Below are positions 7,149 to 14,884 of a stretch of 19,347 nucleotides of DNA, piece by piece. The translations under genes and the position numbers were made by a program. Position 1 is the stretch's first letter; every line of letters starts with the position of its first letter. The DNA is from Raineyella sp964528755. GTDB lineage: Bacteria; Actinomycetota; Actinomycetes; Propionibacteriales; Propionibacteriaceae. A model generated the notes under the pieces. It did no database searches. It was given only the letters and a program-made list of their open reading frames with translations, and had not been told where the DNA came from. The stretch covers positions 1-19,347 of the forward strand of contig CAZGWN010000076.1 of assembly GCA_964528755.1 (NCBI GenBank). Direction: 5' to 3'.

Positions 7149-8385
7149 CCCGGGGACGCGTCGCCTGAACGGCAGCCCGGTCGCGGGGCGCGCAGTCGCC
7201 TCCCTGTTCGCGGCGCGCGCCGAGGACTACACACCGTCGCCGATCCGGGCGATCTTCGACCTGCCCCTCGGTCCGGACGACATCTCGCTGGCCGGTGGCA
7301 ACCCGGACCTCTCCGGCCTGCCCTGGCCCGAGCTCGCGCGGCTCACCGACCGCATCCTGCTCGACCACGGTGAGGAGGCGCTGCAGTACGGCGCGACGAC
7401 CGGGCGGCTGTCGCTGGCCCGGGCGATCGTCGGCGAGGTGATGGCGGCCGAGGGGATCGAGGCCGACCCGCGTGAACTCATCGTCACGTCGGGTTCCCAG
7501 ATGTCGCTCAACCTCATCGCGGGACTTTTCCTCGACCCGGGCGACACGGTGCTCACCGAACTGCCGACGTACGTCGGCGCGCTGCACGCGTTCGCCGGCT
7601 TCCAGGCGACGGTACGCCAACTGCCGAGGGACACCGAGGGCGTGCGGGTCGATGCACTCGTGGCCGCGATCCGCGCGGCAGCGGACGGCGGCGGCCGCGC
7701 GAAGCTGCTCTACGTCATCCCGAACTTCGGCAATCCGACCGGCATGAGCATGTCGGAGGCGCGACGGCGCGAGGTGGCCCAGATTTGTGTGGCGGAGGGA
7801 CTGCTCATCGTCGAGGACGATCCGTACGGGCTGATCCGCTTTGCGGGGCAACGGGCGGAGTCGTTGCGCATGATGGCGCCGGAGATCGTCATCCACCTCG
7901 GTTCGATGTCGAAGATCTTCTCCCCGGGGCTGCGCGTCGGCTGGGCGGATGCACCGGCGGCCGTACACGAACGGCTGGTCCTCGCCGCGGAGAGCGTGAC
8001 GATCTGTCCGTCGGTGCTCGGCCAGTTCCTCGCCGAGGCGTTCCTGCGTGAACTCGACTGGCGTGCGATCGTCGGCGCTCAGGTGCAACGCTACCGCTCC
8101 CGCGCCGGGGCGCTGATGGCCGGGCTCGAGCGCGCGATGCCGGAGGGCGTGTCGTGGACGCGGCCCGAGGGCGGGTTCTTCACCTGGCTGTCGCTGCCGG
8201 ACGGCGTCGACTCCGCCGAACTCATGGGCCGCGGCATCGAGCGCGGTGTGCTCTTCGTGCCCGGGGCGGCCTTCCATGTCGACCCCGCCGAGGGGCGGTC
8301 ACACCTGCGGCTGTCGTTCTCGTCGGCGAGCGAGGAACGGCTCGGCGAGGCCGCCCGGCGCCTCGGGGCGCTCATTGCCGGTTGA
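7141..8385 (+). CDS. PLP-dependent aminotransferase, class I/II (2-aminoadipate/MocR-like group)
   Basis: This 414-residue fold-type I aminotransferase has SLAGGNPD near the N-terminus, YGATTGRLSLARAI, SGSQMSLNLIAG and the loop VIPNFGNPTGMSMS. The PLP lysine is K258 in GSMSKIFSPGLRVGW, and the C-terminal arginine region is HLRLSFS. There is no N-terminal GntR domain, so it is an enzyme rather than a MocR regulator. Close families include LysN 2-aminoadipate transaminase, aromatic aminotransferases and arginine:pyruvate transaminase (AruH). It is the last gene of the transporter operon, overlapping the dehydrogenase by 8 nt, and converges with the methyltransferase gene with a 14-nt overlap. 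In this context it most likely removes the alpha-amino group of the imported amino acid. The ATG at 7141 gives a normal length. Confidence 0.9.
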   Translation: MASPGTRRLNGSPVAGRAVASLFAARAEDYTPSPIRAIFDLPLGPDDISLAGGNPDLSGLPWPELARLTDRILLDHGEEALQYGATTGRLSLARAIVGEVMAAEGIEADPRELIVTSGSQMSLNLIAGLFLDPGDTVLTELPTYVGALHAFAGFQATVRQLPRDTEGVRVDALVAAIRAAADGGGRAKLLYVIPNFGNPTGMSMSEARRREVAQICVAEGLLIVEDDPYGLIRFAGQRAESLRMMAPEIVIHLGSMSKIFSPGLRVGWADAPAAVHERLVLAAESVTICPSVLGQFLAEAFLRELDWRAIVGAQVQRYRSRAGALMAGLERAMPEGVSWTRPEGGFFTWLSLPDGVDSAELMGRGIERGVLFVPGAAFHVDPAEGRSHLRLSFSSASEERLGEAARRLGALIAG

Positions 8386-8986
8386 GGTCGTCGCGAGCGA
8401 GGAGCAGCCCGAAGTGGTACGGGGGCAGATCCACGAACTTCTCCGACGACAGTCCGACCCGGGCCGCCCAGTCGGTGATCTGCTCCGGTGTCGGCCGGAT
8501 GTCCATCGACGGGCCGCGCGGGGTGGCCTCGTGCTTCCAGTGGATCACGCCCACCTTGCCCGTGGGGCTCAGGAGATCGGTGACGTGCCGCAGCAGCGTC
8601 ACCGGCTCCTCGCAGTGCAGGATGTTGAACAGCGTCACGCGGTCGATCCGGCCCTTCCGGCCGGCAAGGCTCCGGGCGACGTCGGGTGAGCCGACGTCGC
8701 CGGTCAGCAGGACGACATTCGTCAGGCGTCGTTCGTCGGCCCTCGCCCGGCATGCCGCGATCATCTGCGGATCGATGTCCACGCCGATGGCCGTACCCGA
8801 GATCAGCCCGGCCGCAGGCACCAGGAAGGTGCCGTAGCCGCAGCCGACATCGAGCAGGTTGCCGACGGTTCCGTCGATGCCCAACAGGCCGAGGATCCTC
8901 TCCGGCTCGAAGTAGGTTGTCCACGACTCCTCGGTCGGCATCCCCGACTCCCGAAATCTCACCGTCCACCCATCGCCGTTCGTCAC
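8372..8986 (-). CDS. Class I SAM-dependent methyltransferase
   Basis: With the GTG start at 8986 this is a 204-residue methyltransferase domain. Motif I is LLDVGCGYGTF (D46-V-G-C-G-Y-G52), the acidic end of beta-2 is GVDIDPQM (about 68-75), VVLLTGDVGS follows, and motif IV-like VTLFNILHCEEP leads into VIHWKHE. The frame is open upstream to an ATG at 9061, but that 25-residue stretch is Arg-rich, lacks a clear ribosome site and looks non-coding, so I prefer the GTG, itself only weakly supported by an upstream GGAC. It is a small stand-alone domain with no target-recognition region; the substrate is unknown. It converges on the aminotransferase with a 14-nt 3' overlap and may be unrelated to that operon. 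Confidence 0.83.
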   Translation of the reverse strand: MTNGDGWTVRFRESGMPTEESWTTYFEPERILGLLGIDGTVGNLLDVGCGYGTFLVPAAGLISGTAIGVDIDPQMIAACRARADERRLTNVVLLTGDVGSPDVARSLAGRKGRIDRVTLFNILHCEEPVTLLRHVTDLLSPTGKVGVIHWKHEATPRGPSMDIRPTPEQITDWAARVGLSSEKFVDLPPYHFGLLLARDDLNRQ

Positions 8987-9230
8987 CGTACGTCCGCGCC
9001 ACCGCGCAACGGATCCATCATGCACCGGCCGATGCGTGCGTGGTGCCCTGCGGCGGCTCATCCGGCATCGGATCGGGGGCTGCTCCTCCGCGACCGGCGA
9101 CCCAAGGCCCCGCCCTGAGCGGGATCCTCTCGCTCCGTGCGTGCGGCAGATCGTTCTCCTGATGCCTTGGTGCCCGACACGGAGAGCGTAGCCACGTCGA
9201 CGGGCCCGGGCGGCTGGTGTCAGCCCCAGC

Positions 9231-10100
9231 TCAGTCGGCCGCCTCCTGCGTCAACTTCACGTCGGCCCGGTCGATGAACTCCAGCGATGCCGCGGCAACC
9301 TCACCCCAGCCGTGGTCGATGGTCAGGGAGTGGCCGCGGTTGGGCAGTTCGGCGAACTCGGTGAGCCCTTCGTTGTTCCGGTCCTGGATGGTGTAGGCGC
9401 TGTGGGCGACGGCGTGCGGGACGGTGTGGTCGACCTCGCCCGAGATGATCAACAGCGGTCCCCGGGCGGGATTGCCGGTGTCGACCTTCGTCTCGGAGAA
9501 CGGGTTGAAGTTCGCCGTCACGGCCTGGAAGATCGGGTTGCCGGCCGCGGCGACGTGGAACGTGTCGTACAGCTCCCGGGCCTCGGCCTCGTCGAGCGCG
9601 TTGGCCCACGCGTAGCTGAACTGTTCGAAGGTCAGCGTCACGGCGCGGCGGGTGTTGGCCGGATTGCTGACCACCGGGAAGGCGCTCTTCAGGGCCGCCG
9701 CGGGGATCGGCAGGACGCCCTGGAACGGCGCGGGGTCGATCGCCACCGTCGCCACGGAGGCACCCTGGCCGGCGATCTTCTGCGCGATGAGTCCGCCGAA
9801 GGAGTGACCGATGATGGCCGGGCGATGCCGGAGGAGGGCGGCCGCCTCGAGGTAGTGGTCGGTGACCTCCTGCACCATCTTCCGCGCGAAGACCTGCGGG
9901 TTCTCCCGCGCCTCGGCGACGGTGGCCGGGTCGTCCGGCCATCCGGGTGCAATCGTCGTGTATCCGGCCTCCTCGATCAGGCCTCGCCACCGGTCCCAGC
10001 TGCTGGAGAGCAGCCACAGACCGTGCACGAACAGCACGGGTCGTCGTCCGCTGGCATTGGCTCGTTCGATCTCGGCCGTCTCATGATCGGTCAGGGGCAT
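9231..10100 (-). CDS. Alpha/beta hydrolase
   Basis: This 289-residue alpha/beta-hydrolase fold protein has no signal peptide. The oxyanion-hole region is VLFVHGLWLLSSSWDRW (H26-G27). The nucleophile elbow is GHSFGG with Ser100, the acid is probably D224 (ISGEVDHTVP), and the base is H257 (PNRGHSLTIDHGW). This is the layout of esterases, lipases and non-haem chloroperoxidases; residues alone do not give the substrate. The ATG at 10100 follows AGGCGG. It is divergent from the LAL regulator across a 146-bp gap, which could be a shared control region. The stretch 8987-9230 downstream of it holds no gene, only a weak hairpin (GCTGG/CCAGC, 9213-9230) that could end its transcript. Confidence 0.87.
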   Translation of the reverse strand: MPLTDHETAEIERANASGRRPVLFVHGLWLLSSSWDRWRGLIEEAGYTTIAPGWPDDPATVAEARENPQVFARKMVQEVTDHYLEAAALLRHRPAIIGHSFGGLIAQKIAGQGASVATVAIDPAPFQGVLPIPAAALKSAFPVVSNPANTRRAVTLTFEQFSYAWANALDEAEARELYDTFHVAAAGNPIFQAVTANFNPFSETKVDTGNPARGPLLIISGEVDHTVPHAVAHSAYTIQDRNNEGLTEFAELPNRGHSLTIDHGWGEVAAASLEFIDRADVKLTQEAAD

Positions 10101-10246
10101 GATGTCCGCCTATCGGGTGGGCTGTGGCACGGCCCGGTGATCGGGCGGCCTGCGGCCAGCGTAGGAAGCGGGTCGCCGCCACGCTTCGGTCGGCGATACC
10201 GAGATCGGTCTGGAGAGTTACCTAGAGTCGATGTCAGACTGGTCAC

Positions 10247-13021
10247 ATGCGGCCGGACCGGGTGTTCGTCGGACGACGTCAGGAACTGGCGGGGCTCGAG
10301 GAGTTGCGCGCACACCTGGACGACCACGGATCGGCCATCCTGGTGGAGGGTCCCCCGGGCGCGGGCAAGACGGCCCTGATCGAAAAGTTCGAACAGGGCG
10401 TCGCGACGCACGGCCTGGCCACTCTGCGTGCCGCGGGGACGCCGGCGGAGGCCATCGCGCCGTACTCCGCCCTCCACCTGTTGCTGCAGCCCCTCCTGGG
10501 GCGGTTGTCCGAGCTTCCCCCGCCCCAGCGAGGCGCGTTGCGGACGGCGTTCGGGCTCCAGGAGGGTGGCCCTCCGGCGCCGTTCCTGGCGGGCCTGGCC
10601 ACCCTGACCCTCTGGTCGGAGCGGGCGCGGGACCGGCCGCTGCTGGTCATCGGCGAGGATCTCCACTGGTTCGATCCCGCGTCTCGCCTGGCTGTGCTGG
10701 TTGCGGCACGGCGTGTCGACCCCTTCCCCGTTCTGGTGGTGTTGACCGCGAGGAGCGGGGCGCAGGGGGTGAGCGCGGACGGCATCGTCCCACTGCCGCT
10801 GCCGCCGTTGAGTTTCCTCGAGGCCAACCTGGTCCTCGACGGCCGACCCGATGCTCCCGGTGGCGCCACGCGGCGAGCCCTGCTGGAACTGGCGGCGGGA
10901 AACCCGCTCGCCCTGGTCGATCTGTCGGCGGCCGATGTGGTCGCCGGCGGGCCGCACGCCGTCCCCGTCACCGACCGGCTGGAGGGGGCCTTCGCCGGCC
11001 GGTACGGCGAGCTGCCCGAACCCGCGCGCCTGATGGTCCTGGCCGCCGCGCTCGGCGGTGGCGAATCGACCGCCGAGGCATCGGCTGCTGCTGCCCGCGT
11101 GCTGGGTCGCCCGGCAGAGCCGGGCTGGGTGATTCCGGCCGTGGAGGCCGGGCTGGTCCGGACGTCCCCGGCCCGGCTGGCTTTCCGGCATCCGCTGGTG
11201 CGCTCGGCGGTGGTAAGTACCAGCCCGGCGGGTGAACGTACGAGGGTTCTGCGCGCGCTGGTCGAGACCATTCGCGACGCGGAACGGACGGTGTGGTGGC
11301 GGACCGAACTCGCGATGGGTGCAGACCCGCGACTGGCCGACGAGCTCGACCGGCACGCCACCTCGATCCTGGCTACGGGCGACTCCGCGCGGGCCGCGTA
11401 CGCCCTGCGGCGGGCGGCGGACCTGACCGTCGATCCCCGGACCCGCGACGACCGCGTCGTGCGAGCGGCGGACGCTGCCCGCCACGCCGGTGCCTATGAC
11501 ATCGCCGACGATCTGCTGAGGCGCGCCGAGGCCACTGTGCACGAGCCCGGGCTTCGCGCCCGGGCGGCCTGGACCCGCGAGTTGCTCCCGGACGGAACGT
11601 CCGCTCTGAGCAGGGGCGACTTCGGGCCGGCGCTGGAGGCCGTCGAAGGCCTGCGGGTCTCCGGGCAGAGGGACGCGGCCCTGGCAGCGCTGCTCCAGCT
11701 CGCGTCCGTCGCGTGGGATCATGCGACCGCGGAGCATCCCGGGCCCGAGTTGGCAGAGGCCGCCCGCCGGTTCGGCCTCGATCCGGACGATCCCCGCAGC
11801 CTCCTGCTGTCGGCGGTGACCCGACCGGCCGATCGGGCGACCGACATCGTGGCACGCATCCGGCGACGGCGCGACGTGGACACCGCCGGGCCTGAGACTG
11901 CCTGGCATCTCGGCTACGCGCTGAACGTGTCCGGCGATGTCGTGCTCTCCGCCGAGTACCTGCGGCGGGCCGTCGACGGCCTGCGGATCCGTGGCGATTC
12001 CGGGCTGCTCCCGCACGCGCTTCTGGGCCTGGCCTGGGTCTGTTATCTCGGCGGGGCCTTCGCCGAGGGGCGGGCTTGCATCGACGAGTGCCTCGCGATC
12101 GCGATCGATCTGGGCGATCCCGGACTCGCCGCGGCGGCGAGGGTGTCGCGTGCCTGGTACGAGGCCGTGGAGGGGAGAATGCCGGACGCGGACGCCATCG
12201 CGCGCGCCTCGCGCCTGACCCCCCACACCTTGGACGCGCGCGTCCATCGGGCCACGCTCACCGTCGCCGCCGGGATGGCCGCCCTCGCCTCGGGACGACC
12301 CCGGGACGCGTTGCCGAGCCTGCTGCGGCTCACCGATCCGGCCGATCCTGCCTACCAGACGATGTTCCGGATCGTGTCCCTGCCCGACCTGGTGGAGGCG
12401 GCGCTGCTGGCCGGCGACGAGGATCTGGCCCGTACCCAGGCGGCTGCGGTGGCGCGGCTGACCGGGGGATGGGACACGGCGGCGATCCAGGGATCGCTCG
12501 GACTGGCACGGGCCATGCTGGCCGACGGGTCGGCGCTCGACGCGGTGGGGGAGCGCCTCGACGACCGGCCCCTGCCGGTTGCCCTGTTCGACGCGCGGGC
12601 CCACCTGCACCTCGGGGCCAGGTTGCGGCGCGCCCGCCGCATCGGCGCCGCCAGGCGGCACCTGCACATCGCTCTCGACGCGTTCGTGTCCTTCCCCGCC
12701 CCGACCTGGGCGCAGCGGTGCCGCGAGGAGCTCCGCGCCGGGGGAGAGCGGCTGCCCGACGCGCAACCTTCGGGGCGCCATGTCCTGACGCGACAGGAAC
12801 TGCGGATCGGTACGCTCGCCGCCTCCGGGCTCGGCAACCGGGAGATCGCCGAGCAGTTGTTCCTCTCCCCCCGTACCGTGGGGGCGCACCTGTACGCCGC
12901 CTTCCGCAAGCTCGGCATCCACTCACGGGACGAACTTGCGGGTGTGCTCAGCGCCGCGCCAGTGCCCGCTCCACCAGCGGACCCCGGGCCCGTTCGTTCG
13001 CGGCGACGATCTCCTCGATGA
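10247..13021 (+). CDS. LuxR-family transcriptional regulator with N-terminal AAA/NTPase domain (LAL family)
   Basis: This 924-residue protein has the MalT/LAL layout. An N-terminal NTPase carries FVGRRQEL, Walker A GPPGAGKT (35-42) and Walker B LLVIGED (132-138) followed by LHWFDPAS. A long helical, TPR-like middle part of about 600 residues follows. The C-terminal LuxR helix-turn-helix is at about 847-900 (LTRQELRIGTLAASGLGNRE, then LSPRTVGAHLYAAFRKLGI). Such proteins are ATP-dependent activators that often control secondary metabolism or sugar use. The ATG at 10247 has no strong ribosome site but starts right at the domain. A tail of about 25 Pro/Arg-rich residues after the HTH overlaps the convergent DJ-1 gene by 74 nt. 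The divergent hydrolase gene is the most obvious local target; this is inferred. Confidence 0.93.
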   Translation: MRPDRVFVGRRQELAGLEELRAHLDDHGSAILVEGPPGAGKTALIEKFEQGVATHGLATLRAAGTPAEAIAPYSALHLLLQPLLGRLSELPPPQRGALRTAFGLQEGGPPAPFLAGLATLTLWSERARDRPLLVIGEDLHWFDPASRLAVLVAARRVDPFPVLVVLTARSGAQGVSADGIVPLPLPPLSFLEANLVLDGRPDAPGGATRRALLELAAGNPLALVDLSAADVVAGGPHAVPVTDRLEGAFAGRYGELPEPARLMVLAAALGGGESTAEASAAAARVLGRPAEPGWVIPAVEAGLVRTSPARLAFRHPLVRSAVVSTSPAGERTRVLRALVETIRDAERTVWWRTELAMGADPRLADELDRHATSILATGDSARAAYALRRAADLTVDPRTRDDRVVRAADAARHAGAYDIADDLLRRAEATVHEPGLRARAAWTRELLPDGTSALSRGDFGPALEAVEGLRVSGQRDAALAALLQLASVAWDHATAEHPGPELAEAARRFGLDPDDPRSLLLSAVTRPADRATDIVARIRRRRDVDTAGPETAWHLGYALNVSGDVVLSAEYLRRAVDGLRIRGDSGLLPHALLGLAWVCYLGGAFAEGRACIDECLAIAIDLGDPGLAAAARVSRAWYEAVEGRMPDADAIARASRLTPHTLDARVHRATLTVAAGMAALASGRPRDALPSLLRLTDPADPAYQTMFRIVSLPDLVEAALLAGDEDLARTQAAAVARLTGGWDTAAIQGSLGLARAMLADGSALDAVGERLDDRPLPVALFDARAHLHLGARLRRARRIGAARRHLHIALDAFVSFPAPTWAQRCREELRAGGERLPDAQPSGRHVLTRQELRIGTLAASGLGNREIAEQLFLSPRTVGAHLYAAFRKLGIHSRDELAGVLSAAPVPAPPADPGPVRSRRRSPR

Positions 13022-13643
13022 CCTCGGCCGGGTGCGCCGACGGCGTGCCGGCGTCGTACGGGGGATGCGGGTCGTACTCCAACTGCAGCTGAATCCTGCG
13101 GGCCCGTTCGTCGCCCAGCAGCCGGGCGACGAGGGTGAGGGCGAAGTCGATCCCCGAGGTCACCCCACCGGCGGTGATCCGATTGCCGTCCTCCACGACC
13201 CGCCCGTCGCGGACATCGAGGCCGTAGCGGGCCAGCAGCCCCCGGCTCGCCCAGTGGGTGGTGGCCGCCCGGCCGTCGAGCAGCCCGGCCTGGGCCAGCG
13301 GGAAGGCGCCGGTGCACACCGACGTCACCCACCGGGCCTGCCGGCCGCGCGCGGCGATGAACGCCAGCGCGACCGGGTCGTCGAGCAGGTCGAAGGCCCC
13401 GTCCCCGCCCGGCACGAGCAGGATGTCGGTGGGGGAGGCCTCGGCGAACGTCGTGGTGGGCTGCATCGGCAGTCCGGAGCTGGTCGGAACAGGTGTGGTG
13501 TCGTGCCACACGTACTCGATCCGGATCCCGGGGACCCGGGCGAGGACCTCGGCGGGCCCGGTCAGGTCGAGTTGGGTGATGCGTGGGAAGACGAGGGCGG
13601 TGACCGTCAGGGGCCGGTTCGGACGGTCGGATGAGGTGGGCAT
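12948..13643 (-). CDS. DJ-1/PfpI family protein, isonitrile hydratase-like
   Basis: The ATG at 13643 gives 231 residues. The fold markers are VTALVFPRITQLDLTGPAEV near the start, DILLVPGG at 73-80, and the nucleophile elbow TSVCTGAFPLAQAGLLDGR with Cys110-Thr111, then ATTHW. Asp26 in LDLTGP, Cys110 and Thr111 correspond to the residues I recall as important in Pseudomonas isonitrile hydratase InhA. The same fold is also the sensor half of GlxA/AraC regulators, but no AraC domain follows here. A GTG at 13685 would extend it by 14 residues; neither start has a strong ribosome site. It lies downstream of the LysE gene on the same strand (46-nt gap) and converges on the LuxR gene with a 74-nt overlap. 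Activity on isonitriles is an inference. Confidence 0.84.
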   Translation of the reverse strand: MPTSSDRPNRPLTVTALVFPRITQLDLTGPAEVLARVPGIRIEYVWHDTTPVPTSSGLPMQPTTTFAEASPTDILLVPGGDGAFDLLDDPVALAFIAARGRQARWVTSVCTGAFPLAQAGLLDGRAATTHWASRGLLARYGLDVRDGRVVEDGNRITAGGVTSGIDFALTLVARLLGDERARRIQLQLEYDPHPPYDAGTPSAHPAEVIEEIVAANERARGPLVERALARR

Positions 13644-13689
13644 GGGGCAAGCATGACCCGTACGCCCGGCCCCTCCGGCCCCCACCCGG

Positions 13690-14313
13690 TCAGCGGACCA
13701 GCGCGTCGGCCACCAGGGTGACGGCCAGGACGACCATCAGCACTCCACTCACCCGGGTGATCGCCCGCGCTGCGGACGGCCGACCGCCCAGGGTCGCCCG
13801 GGCTCCCAGGGCGACCCCGCTGTAGACACCGACGGTGACCAGCGTGTAGACGCAGCCGAGGATGGCCAGCTGAACCCACAACGGGTAGGCGGCCTGCGGT
13901 GAGACGAACTGGGGCAGGAACGCGACGAACATCAACAGCGCCTTGGGGTTCGACAGACTGGTCAGGATGCCGCCGACGTACTCCCCAGAGCCACCGAGGG
14001 CCGACCGTCCGGCCCCGGCACCGAGATCCGCCCGGGACGAGTGCCGCAGCGTCCGGATACCCAGTCCCAGCAGGTACGCGGCGCCGATCCAGGTCAGCCC
14101 GGTCAGCACCGCCGGCACGGCCAGCACCAGCGTCGCCAGGCCGAGCGTGACGACCGTCGAGTGCACCGCATAGCCGGTGGCCAGCCCGGCCACCGCGGGC
14201 ATCGCCCGTCGGGCCCCGACACCGGCCCGGATGCAGTACGCCCAGTCGGGACCGGGGGTGACGATGAGGGCGACGGCGGCGGCGAGGAAGGCGCCGAACA
14301 ATGCTGGATCCAT
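13690..14313 (-). CDS. LysE family transporter (amino acid exporter)
   Basis: This 207-residue membrane protein of the LysE/RhtB family exports amino acids or related solutes. It begins MDPALFGAFLAAAVALIVTP with the family motif PGPD at 20-23. Several hydrophobic segments follow (TVVTLGLATLVLAVPAVL, WIGAAYLLGLGI), then the conserved SNPKALLMFVAFLPQF and a C-terminal membrane helix. The ATG at 14313 follows AAGG; an in-frame extension to 14574 would run across the divergent Lrp gene and is rejected. It is divergent from an Lrp/AsnC regulator, the classic LysE-regulator pairing, so export is probably induced by the exported amino acid. The DJ-1 gene downstream may be cotranscribed. Confidence 0.9.
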   Translation of the reverse strand: MDPALFGAFLAAAVALIVTPGPDWAYCIRAGVGARRAMPAVAGLATGYAVHSTVVTLGLATLVLAVPAVLTGLTWIGAAYLLGLGIRTLRHSSRADLGAGAGRSALGGSGEYVGGILTSLSNPKALLMFVAFLPQFVSPQAAYPLWVQLAILGCVYTLVTVGVYSGVALGARATLGGRPSAARAITRVSGVLMVVLAVTLVADALVR

Positions 14314-14336
14314 GGCGGTGACCTTGAGAAGACGGA

Positions 14337-14359
14337 ACCCTGTGAACGGCTCACAGGGT
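14337..14359. promoter_or_regulatory. Perfect 9-bp inverted repeat in the lysE-lrp intergenic region
   Basis: ACCCTGTGA (14337-14345) and TCACAGGGT (14351-14359) are perfect reverse complements separated by 5 nt. It lies 24-46 nt upstream of the LysE start, in the 115-bp gap shared with the divergent Lrp gene. The total span of 23 bp would suit an Lrp/AsnC dimer operator; a 5' leader hairpin in the lysE mRNA is the alternative. A weaker GCGGA/TCCGC repeat follows at about 14362-14375. Confidence 0.55.
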
Positions 14360-14428
14360 AGGCGGAACCGTCCGCAGTGTGCTGTCCGATTCAGTCTCCT
14401 CGCCGGACAATGGCGATATGTTCTTTGC

Positions 14429-14884
14429 GTGATCGACGACATCGACAGAAGTATCTTGCGTGTGATCCAGACTGATGGGAGAAAGACGACTACGGCGATC
14501 GCCGCCGAGGTCGGATTGACCGTCGCTCCGTGCCATCGCCGACTGCGGGAGCTGGAGCGGTCCGGGGTGATCACCGGCTACCGTGCCGACATCGACCGGG
14601 CCGCGGTGGGTCTGGGATTCGAGGCGATCGTCTTCGTGCTGTTGTCGAGCTCTGATTCGGCGATGCTGCACGGTTTCGAGGAACAAGCCCGCGGCGAGCC
14701 GCAGATCGTCGAGGCCCAGCGCCTGTTCGGCGAGATCGACTACGTCCTCCGGGTTGTGGCCGTGGACCTGCCCGCGTACCAGCGGTTCTACGACGAGGTG
14801 CTGTCCGGCTTCACCGGGGTGCAGCGGCTCACCTCGACGATCGTGATGAAGAACCTCAAGTCGCCGATCCGGCTGCCCCTGTGA
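14429..14884 (+). CDS. Lrp/AsnC family transcriptional regulator
   Basis: The GTG at 14429 gives 151 residues, the normal Lrp/AsnC length. The N-terminal winged helix-turn-helix reads IDDIDRSILRVIQTDGR, then TTTAIAAEVGLTVAPCHRRL and ELERSGVITGYRADID. A RAM ligand-binding domain follows from about residue 65 (VGLGFEAIVFVLL, RLFGEIDYVLRVVAVDLPAY, then FTGVQRLTSTIVMK). Members bind amino acids as octamers or dimers. No clear ribosome site precedes the GTG; the in-frame sequence further upstream reads into the divergent lysE gene and lacks protein character. It probably controls lysE from the inverted repeat in between. Its 3' end overlaps the convergent TetR gene by 29 nt. Confidence 0.9.
   Translation: MIDDIDRSILRVIQTDGRKTTTAIAAEVGLTVAPCHRRLRELERSGVITGYRADIDRAAVGLGFEAIVFVLLSSSDSAMLHGFEEQARGEPQIVEAQRLFGEIDYVLRVVAVDLPAYQRFYDEVLSGFTGVQRLTSTIVMKNLKSPIRLPL

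Noticed and set aside
10198..10209. Short palindrome ACCGA-GA-TCGGT upstream of the LAL regulator as an operator
   Set aside because: A 5-bp arm is easily expected by chance in this GC-rich sequence, and no second copy supports it.
10091..12922. A 943-codon open frame on the minus strand opposite the LuxR-type gene
   Set aside because: It is an antisense shadow typical of high-GC DNA: Arg/Gly/Pro/Gln-rich with no recognisable domain. The plus strand encodes a complete LAL regulator with Walker and HTH motifs.
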